From the NCBI GenBank assembly GCA_028288765.1, contig JAQGHQ010000414.1, forward strand, positions 1-64,000: DNA of 64,000 nt. Reading direction: 5' to 3'. The first letter of the stretch is position 1, and every line of letters starts with the position of its first letter. The position numbers and the translations under genes were made by a program. Below, one piece after another: positions 57,319-64,000 of this stretch. Under the pieces are notes generated by a model. It made no database searches. It was not told the origin of the DNA and saw nothing but the letters and a program-made list of their open reading frames with translations. This DNA comes from Gemmataceae bacterium. GTDB taxonomy: Bacteria > Planctomycetota > Planctomycetia > Gemmatales > Gemmataceae.

Positions 57319-59946
57319 TTACTTGGTCGCGTTCTTCCGCTTCTCGTCGAGGACGGACCGGAGGTGGGCCAGGGCCGCCTTCAGCTGTTTGTCCTTCTCC
57401 TCGCTGACTTCCTTCTTCTTGCCGCCGTTCGGGGTGATGATTTCCAGGTCCCGCATGAGCGTTTCCAGCTCGTTCGTCTCCTCCCGGGTGAGCTTGACCT
57501 CGAACCCCTTGTCCGGCTTGACGCCCCACTCCTCGTCGGGCTCCCCCTTGGTGGCCAGCTTGTCGATGTTCCGGTCGCTCGGCGGGTAGTACCGGGCGAT
57601 GGTGAGTTTGATCTCCCCGCCCGTTTCCTCGAACGGGGCGACGTCCTGGACGCTCCCCTTGCCGTAGCTCCGCTCGCCGATGATCGTGGCCCGCTCGTGG
57701 TCCTGCAGGCAGGCGGCGACGATCTCGCTGGCGCTGGCACTATGCCCGTTCACCAGCACCACGACTTCGAAGGTCTTGTCCCCCGCCCGCTCGCCGGTGT
57801 ACGTCCGGGGTCGCCCGGCCCCGCTGCCCGGGCGCGGCTTGACCGTGACCAGCTTCGTCTTGCCGACGAACTGCTCGCAGACGTTCGTGGCGGCCGTCAG
57901 ATACCCGCCCGGGTTGCCGCGCAGGTCGAGCACCAGTCCGTTCAGCCCGCCCTTGGCCTTCAGCCCCTCGATCGCGGCCTTCAAGTCCTCGGCTGTTTTC
58001 TGAGTGAACTGGGTCAGCCGGATGTACCCGATCTTGTACTTCGGGTCGATGGTGAATTCCCAGCTCGCGCTCTCGTTCCGCTTCACTCCGAGGACGGTCT
58101 CGACGTTCACCCAATTCCGCTCCAAGGGGAAGGTGAGTTCTTTCCCGTCCCGGTCGACCATCAGGGTGATCGGGGTGGCCGGCTTGCCGGTGATGATCGC
58201 GATCGCGTCGTCGGTCTTCATCCCCTTGGTCGAGAACTCCTTCTGGGCCTCCGTCGGGAGCGGCTTGCCGGTCTCGTTGTCGACGCTCCGGATGACCTTG
58301 GTGATCAGGTCGCCGGCCTGGATGCCGGCCTTGAACGCCGGGCTCCCCTTGATCGGGGTGACGACCAAGAGCCCGTCGCGGACCGCGTCCCGGCGGATCT
58401 GGATGCCGACCCCGGGGAACCGGCCGCGCAGGGCGCTGGCCATCTTCCGGACGGTCTCCTTGTCGAAGTAGACCGTGTACGGGTCGCTCAGGCTGGCCAT
58501 CATCATCAGGATCGAGACGTCGGCGTCCTTGTTCTCGTCGAGGTCTTCCCGCTTCCCGAGCCGGGTGCGGGCGTCCGCCAGGAGGGCCGTCCGCTTCTCC
58601 TCGCTCAGGTCCTTGGGGTTCTTGAGGGCGTTCTCCAGGTCGGTCGGGAGGGACTCCTCGATCCGCCGGTACATGCCCTTGATCGCAGCCGCGGTGAGGT
58701 CCCCGGCGGTCACCGGCTTGATGTACACCCGGGTCACCAGCTCGGCGGCATCGGTCACCTTCCGGGCATACGACTCGGCGTCCTTCGCGGCGAGCTTGAG
58801 CCCCTCCTTGATCTCGGTCCGGGCGGCGGTTAACTCCTCGACCTTGATCGCCCCGTCGGCGAGCTTCTGGTAGCCCTTCCGCAACTCCTGGCCCGACTTC
58901 AGCTTCGGCATCCGGGAGAGCAGTACGGCCCCCTCCTTGGCGAGCTCCTCGTTCACGGTTCCGGCCTTGGCCAGCGCCGCGAGAGCGTCGAGCTGCTTCT
59001 GGACCTTGGCGGTCTCGGTCGGGTTCTTCGTCACGACGAAGTGACTTGTCCGCGCCCCGATGGGCACCGCCTGGATTTCCTTCTCCTTGTCGGTCTTGCC
59101 GATCTGCCGCGCCTGGTTCGGGATCTCCTTCTCCAGGTACTTGACCAGCTCGTCCGTGGTGACGAGCCCGTCCGGCTCGTATCCCTCGTTGTTCGGCGGG
59201 GTGTCGGCCGCGCCCTTGAGGGCGTCGATCACGGTGCTGGCGAACAAACCCATGTCGCCCTTGGCGAGCGGGTCGGACGAGATGAACCCGCTGAGGATCA
59301 TCAGCCGGTCCTGGGGGCGGACCGAATCTTCCTTGTCCTCGGGCCCGAACAGGAGGGCGTCCACGTCGGTCAGGGTCGGCTCGGCGACTTTCTCGTCCCC
59401 GGCCTTGAACCCCTTGTAGTTGACGTCCATGAGCAGCAGGATCTTCTGGCCCTTGACCTTCTTGAAGGCCGGCTCCAGGTCGTTGCCGAAAACCAGGGCG
59501 GTCTTGGCCCGGTCCTTGAAGACCGTGTCCGCGGTGAGGAACGCGGTCTTGTCCCCGGCGGTGGCGCCGCGGCCGAAGAAGGCGAGGACGATCAGGTCGT
59601 CCTTGGCTGTCTGGGAGGTGGCGGCCTCGACCGCCTTGACGACGGCGTCGTGGGTGGCGACCTCGCCGTTCCGCTTTTCGTCCGGGGCGGAGAGGAGGAG
59701 TCTGGTCCGCTCGGGCTTGGCGCCGAGGTACTTCGGGTCGGTAAGCAGATCGTACAGGGCCTTGGCGTCGGCGTCGGCGGTCGGCCGCGGGTCGATCGCC
59801 TTGTCCAGGAACTTCCCGGCCCCGACGATGACCACGAACGGGCCGGCCGGTTTGGCCTTCGCCTCGTCCGCCCTCGCGGGGCTGGTCGCCCCGGCCAGGC
59901 TCACCGCCGCGGCGACCACGCCCAGCAGCCACACTCGCGCTTTCAT
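57319..59946 (-). CDS. Degenerate caspase-like domain fused to PDZ-S41 protease
   Basis: The 875-residue protein has a signal peptide (ending near SPARA-DEA). It has a caspase (C14)-like domain at about 35-310, a helical linker, a PDZ domain near 530-610 (FPGVGIQIRRDAVRDGLLVV) and an S41 C-terminal-processing peptidase domain near 645-810. The S41 part keeps its serine and lysine (NGHSASASEIV, then GERSYGKGSVQ). In the caspase-like part the expected His of SGHG is R126 (FFGRGA) and the expected Cys of DAC is N176 (LLLMDVNYKGF), so it is probably inactive. It is exported; the S41 unit likely cleaves envelope proteins, and the pseudo-caspase may bind substrate or regulate it. Confidence 0.9.
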   Translation of the reverse strand: MKARVWLLGVVAAAVSLAGATSPARADEAKAKPAGPFVVIVGAGKFLDKAIDPRPTADADAKALYDLLTDPKYLGAKPERTRLLLSAPDEKRNGEVATHDAVVKAVEAATSQTAKDDLIVLAFFGRGATAGDKTAFLTADTVFKDRAKTALVFGNDLEPAFKKVKGQKILLLMDVNYKGFKAGDEKVAEPTLTDVDALLFGPEDKEDSVRPQDRLMILSGFISSDPLAKGDMGLFASTVIDALKGAADTPPNNEGYEPDGLVTTDELVKYLEKEIPNQARQIGKTDKEKEIQAVPIGARTSHFVVTKNPTETAKVQKQLDALAALAKAGTVNEELAKEGAVLLSRMPKLKSGQELRKGYQKLADGAIKVEELTAARTEIKEGLKLAAKDAESYARKVTDAAELVTRVYIKPVTAGDLTAAAIKGMYRRIEESLPTDLENALKNPKDLSEEKRTALLADARTRLGKREDLDENKDADVSILMMMASLSDPYTVYFDKETVRKMASALRGRFPGVGIQIRRDAVRDGLLVVTPIKGSPAFKAGIQAGDLITKVIRSVDNETGKPLPTEAQKEFSTKGMKTDDAIAIITGKPATPITLMVDRDGKELTFPLERNWVNVETVLGVKRNESASWEFTIDPKYKIGYIRLTQFTQKTAEDLKAAIEGLKAKGGLNGLVLDLRGNPGGYLTAATNVCEQFVGKTKLVTVKPRPGSGAGRPRTYTGERAGDKTFEVVVLVNGHSASASEIVAACLQDHERATIIGERSYGKGSVQDVAPFEETGGEIKLTIARYYPPSDRNIDKLATKGEPDEEWGVKPDKGFEVKLTREETNELETLMRDLEIITPNGGKKKEVSEEKDKQLKAALAHLRSVLDEKRKNATK

Positions 59947-60358
59947 ACAACTACCTTTCTGCTAACCGGACCGGACCGTCCGTGCCGTACTGAATTCTTC
60001 AGAGGAGATGCAGGCGCGGGACGAAGTGGCGTCCCGTTCGGGAGGATGAACCGCTTCCTGGAGCCCGCGACCGGGGGCGGACAACCACCCCATTGTGACG
60101 TTCTATCCAATCCAGTCAACCTGATTTACAAGAGCGTTACGAGGCGGAATGCCCTCACCCCCGGCCCGCTTTGGGGGTGGATGAACCGGCCCCGAGTCTT
60201 CCTATCCTCCCTTTTCAGCTGAGGGGGTGGAAGTACCTAACCCTCCAACCTCCTTCCATAAAAGGAAAGGAAGGAGGAGAAGAAGACCGGCTGTCTTCCC
60301 CCCTCATTTCTCCTCTTACCTTTTCAGGGGAAGGGGTCGAGGAAGGAGTTTTTCCGTC
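59947..60358. other. Intergenic region with a purine/pyrimidine-rich hairpin
   Basis: No supported gene. CCTCCTTCC (60249-60257) pairs with GGAAGGAGG (60269-60277), and the surrounding 100 bp is low-complexity (CTTCCCCCCTCATTTCTCC). It lies between the start of the protease gene and the end of the aminotransferase gene. Confidence 0.5.
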
Positions 60359-61483
<1,125 letters not shown>

Positions 61484-61749
61484 CTCAATCTCGGTGAGGG
61501 ATCACGTGACAGTAGGTAGAAGACATGATTCCGGGCAAGGTCACGGAGGGAAACTGGTACCAGGAAAATAAACAGGCGGTCGGCGGGCGGTGTTGTTGTC
61601 GCCCCGGCGCCGCTTCGCGGCTCCATAATCATGCCCGGCACGTCCGCGACCCCGACCGGTTACGCCCAAAATAGACGGGGGCGAACCCGGCTTGCCCGGA
61701 CAGTCCTCCTCCGTGTCCGCCGTGACGCTATCGTGAATTCCTTCTTACG

Positions 61750-63012
61750 TCATTTGGCCCCGGCCAGCTGCCCCGGCGGGCCGGGAAGTGGCACCCCGTC
61801 CTTGGCGTACCGTTCCCATAAGGTGTCGAGCCGGTCCTGGGCGGCGTCGAGAGGGAACGCCCGGTAGCGACCCTCGGACACCCCCACGATCCCGGCCCGT
61901 TCGAGCTTCTGGAGCGCGTCCCCGATCTCGAAATCGAGCTCCATCCCGAGCCGTTTCTCCAGGTCCAGCTCGACGTAGTCGTCGAGTTCGGCCGGCGTCC
62001 ACCCGCGGTCCCCGGCGTACCGCCAGAGGTAGAAGTAGGCGAGCAGGGTCTCCCGGGTCTCCTGCTCCTCGGCGTCGTCGAGCAGCCGGTACACCACCCC
62101 GGCATTGTTATCGAGGTTCTGGTAGTACAGGCTTTGCGTCAGCTGGAGCGAGTACGTCTGTTTGGACACCTGGAAGCTGTACCAGGTCTTGTACCCGTAC
62201 CCGAGGACGAGTGCGACCGGGGTGTACAGGGTGAGGAAGCTGCCGGCGTAGAGCGCCCCGAGCAGCCCGGTCGTGCTGACCGCACTGAGTTGCCACCCGA
62301 CGTAGCCGATCGAACTGGTGACCGTCCCGCCGAGCTTGAGTCGTTCCAGTCCGGGCATCTTGATCCGCGTCCCGGGGAGGAGCATCTCGATGTCCATCTG
62401 CGGGATGTCCTTGAACAGCTTGAGGAACACGTTCCGCGTATCCGCTTCGGGCCCCAGCTGCTTGTGCGGGCGTTGTTTCAGGATGATTGCAACCCGGGTG
62501 AATGTCGGGACCTTCACTTCCTCTTTCTTGAACCGCCGCCACCAGCGCCGGAGGTACCGGCGGCTGACACCCTTCCCGCGGTAGAACACCTCGATCTTGT
62601 CGAAGACGTCCCAGTTCACGTGCATGTCCACGCCCCAGTCGCTCGCCCCCTGCATCACCTTCTCCAGCTCGGGGCGGGACAGGCGGACGTAGTTGGCCCG
62701 CTCCATCAGATGGACGAAGGTGTCGAACAGCCGGCCCAGAGCGATCACCCGCTCGGCGTCGGACGTCGGGGTCAGCGGCTTCGGGTCGGCGTCCGGGTCG
62801 AACACCGCGTACGCGTCCTTGAGGCTCCGGAGTTCGCTGTGGTAAAGGGCGTGGAGGTGGAGGGCGACGGCCCGGGCGAACCGGCGGAACCGGGCCTGCT
62901 CGTCGGCGGTCAACTTCTGCCCGCCGAGCGGACCCGATTCGGTGCAGAGGAACTCGACGAGGTCGGTGACCCGGATCGGGATGAAGTGTTCGCGGTCGGC
63001 GTACTCGGCCAC
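61750..63012 (-). CDS. DUF3754 (TMEM143-like) membrane protein
   Basis: The 420-residue protein starts as (M)[13 protein letters not shown], and has [20 protein letters not shown] and [20 protein letters not shown], typical of DUF3754. Two hydrophobic stretches lie near 250-300 ([20 protein letters not shown]). A helical C-terminal part contains the conserved [19 protein letters not shown]. Its function is unknown. The GTG at 63012 is preferred because GGAGG stands 6 bp before it and the family begins there; the ATG 11 codons upstream is the alternative. The neighbouring gene upstream is a Ser/Thr kinase on the same strand. Confidence 0.88.
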   Translation of the reverse strand: MAEYADREHFIPIRVTDLVEFLCTESGPLGGQKLTADEQARFRRFARAVALHLHALYHSELRSLKDAYAVFDPDADPKPLTPTSDAERVIALGRLFDTFVHLMERANYVRLSRPELEKVMQGASDWGVDMHVNWDVFDKIEVFYRGKGVSRRYLRRWWRRFKKEEVKVPTFTRVAIILKQRPHKQLGPEADTRNVFLKLFKDIPQMDIEMLLPGTRIKMPGLERLKLGGTVTSSIGYVGWQLSAVSTTGLLGALYAGSFLTLYTPVALVLGYGYKTWYSFQVSKQTYSLQLTQSLYYQNLDNNAGVVYRLLDDAEEQETRETLLAYFYLWRYAGDRGWTPAELDDYVELDLEKRLGMELDFEIGDALQKLERAGIVGVSEGRYRAFPLDAAQDRLDTLWERYAKDGVPLPGPPGQLAGAK

Positions 63013-63093
63013 GGCTCGCCTCCGGTGGGGTGAAACGCGCACCATGAAAGTGCAAAACGAAGACCGGTGATCGGCCGGACCTCCACCGGGTTA

Positions 63094-63128
63094 TTCTTCA
63101 CTTTTCACTTTTCATTTTGCATTTTTCA
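63094..63128. repeat. Near-periodic low-complexity sequence at a gene end
   Basis: On the minus strand this reads as imperfect repeats of AGTGAAAA/ATGCAAAA/ATGAAAAG and runs into the stop codon of the kinase gene. A matching ATGAAAGTGCAAAAC lies at 63044-63058. Confidence 0.6.
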
Positions 63129-63986
63129 CTCCTCCAGGTCGGCCGGGTCGCACGAGGCGCCGGCCTCGTCGGCGAGTTCGTCGAGTTCGCCCTGGACCTC
63201 GCTCATCCGCTCCGGCCGCTTGTTCGCGTTGTAGCGGAGGCACCTCTCGATCAGGGCGGCAAACCCTTCCGATACCATCGGGTTGCACTGGCGGACCGGC
63301 TTGAGCTTGTCGTGGAACAGCTTCTCGCCCATCCCCATTCCGCCGACCGGGACGGCGTGGGACGGCGGGAGCTGGAGGGTGGCCAGCCGGTACATGGCGG
63401 CCCCGAAGTTGTAAATATCCGTCCGCTCGTTGACCACCTTGTGCCCGGCGGTCTCCGGGGCCATGTACTCGGGGGTGCCCTGGACCCGGTCCTTGGGCTC
63501 GCCTTTGATCCAGGCGAGTCCGTAATCGATCACCTTGACGTTCGTGCCCCGGCCGAGGATCAGATTGTTCGGCTTCAGGTCGGCGTGGATCACTCCCTGC
63601 TTGTGCATGTGCGTGATGGCGTCCGCGATCCGCTCGCACACCCGCAACAACTTCGCCATCCGCAGAAGCGGAAGGATGTCCATCGTCTTCCCGGCGACGT
63701 ACTCGATGAGGAGCTTCGCTTTCTTCGGGCCGGAGAACCACCCGCCCTCGGTTTCGAGGCAATACACCTTCACCAGGTTCGGGTGGTTGAGCATCTGTCC
63801 CACCCGGTATTCGTGTTTCGCCTGCTCCAGGTACTTCAGGTCCTCCTTGCGGTCGATCGGGACGAGCTTCAGGGCGTACTCCTTCGAATCCTCCTCGCGA
63901 CGGACGTGTAAAATACTGCTGTGGGCACCACTCCCGAGCGTTTGCAGAACGTGAATCTTGCCGATCTTGTGCAAGGTATCCCCCAC
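63126..63986 (-). CDS. Serine/threonine protein kinase
   Basis: The protein of at least 286 residues is a Hanks-type kinase. It has a Gly-rich loop (LGSGAHSSILHV), the VAIK lysine K40 in EYALKLV, the catalytic loop HADLKPNNLIL (HRD written HAD) and the metal motif DYGLAW instead of DFG. It also has GTPEYMAPE (activation segment) and CLRYNANKRPERM. It is soluble, with no membrane helix or repeat domain in the visible part. GTG 63986 is used as the start, but the frame is open upstream to the window edge, so the true start may lie just outside. It precedes the DUF3754 gene on the same strand, 113 bp away. Confidence 0.9.
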   Translation of the reverse strand: MGDTLHKIGKIHVLQTLGSGAHSSILHVRREEDSKEYALKLVPIDRKEDLKYLEQAKHEYRVGQMLNHPNLVKVYCLETEGGWFSGPKKAKLLIEYVAGKTMDILPLLRMAKLLRVCERIADAITHMHKQGVIHADLKPNNLILGRGTNVKVIDYGLAWIKGEPKDRVQGTPEYMAPETAGHKVVNERTDIYNFGAAMYRLATLQLPPSHAVPVGGMGMGEKLFHDKLKPVRQCNPMVSEGFAALIERCLRYNANKRPERMSEVQGELDELADEAGASCDPADLEE

Positions 63987-64000
63987 CCGGTCACAGGTCA

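Overview
The window looks like a chromosomal segment of a planctomycete, most likely of the Gemmataceae. The DNA is very GC-rich with strong G/C at third codon positions. The gene set is typical of that group: DUF1549/DUF1553 cytochrome-type and DUF1501 proteins, a tyrosine/cysteine-rich envelope protein, VWA and MoxR-like ATPases, an ECF sigma factor, and ABC transporters with a long soluble tail on the permease. Genus and species are inference only.

Layout. 0-7.3 kb: ECF sigma factor (cut by the left edge), PHP phosphoesterase, HTH membrane protein, TPR protein and cobalamin CbiE-CbiT. 7.3-14.7 kb: envelope protein, thiol peroxidase, LON-domain and DUF309 proteins, a GspF-like protein, a GT39-type glycosyltransferase and an HTH protein. 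14.8-20.1 kb: a terpenoid-cyclase-like repeat protein whose 3' end is duplicated around a small foreign-looking gene, a Ni/Co exporter, an enolase-superfamily epimerase and an alpha/beta hydrolase. 20.3-23.0 kb: an aminotransferase-like protein and a receiver that each lack the key residue, and a Crp/Fnr regulator. 23.2-29.7 kb (minus): rsfS, argS, obgE, coaX, an MnmE-like GTPase and an FAH-family enzyme. 30-35.4 kb: a phosphoglycerate-dehydrogenase-like gene and an ABC exporter. 35.5-38.4 kb: a large DUF1549/DUF1553 cytochrome-type protein. 39.4-45.0 kb: a four-gene plus-strand operon (DUF4129 membrane protein, MoxR-like ATPase fused to an RNA polymerase alpha C-terminal domain, a second MoxR-like ATPase, and a metallopeptidase/VWA protein). 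45-64 kb: thrS, a BNR/sortilin-like protein, pdxA, a WD40/DUF1501/DUF1549 cluster, small secreted proteins, a degenerate caspase-like/S41 protease fusion, an aminotransferase, a DUF3754 protein and a Ser/Thr kinase.

The gene spaces are filled with palindromic DNA. One element, a double hairpin with 28-30 bp arms, is found five times. Two complete copies and one half copy lie inside reading frames without breaking them. Other families are a 74-bp perfect inverted repeat, an AT-rich 39-bp-arm hairpin, several low-complexity near-periodic inverted repeats, and 10-bp-phased CTGYCA repeats.

The strongest candidates for something new are the ATPase-alphaCTD fusion operon, the in-frame palindromic elements, and the duplicated gene end that encloses a small immunity-like ORF. 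Several proteins appear to be pseudoenzymes: Gln replaces the PLP lysine, Ala replaces the receiver Asp, and Arg/Asn replace the caspase His/Cys.
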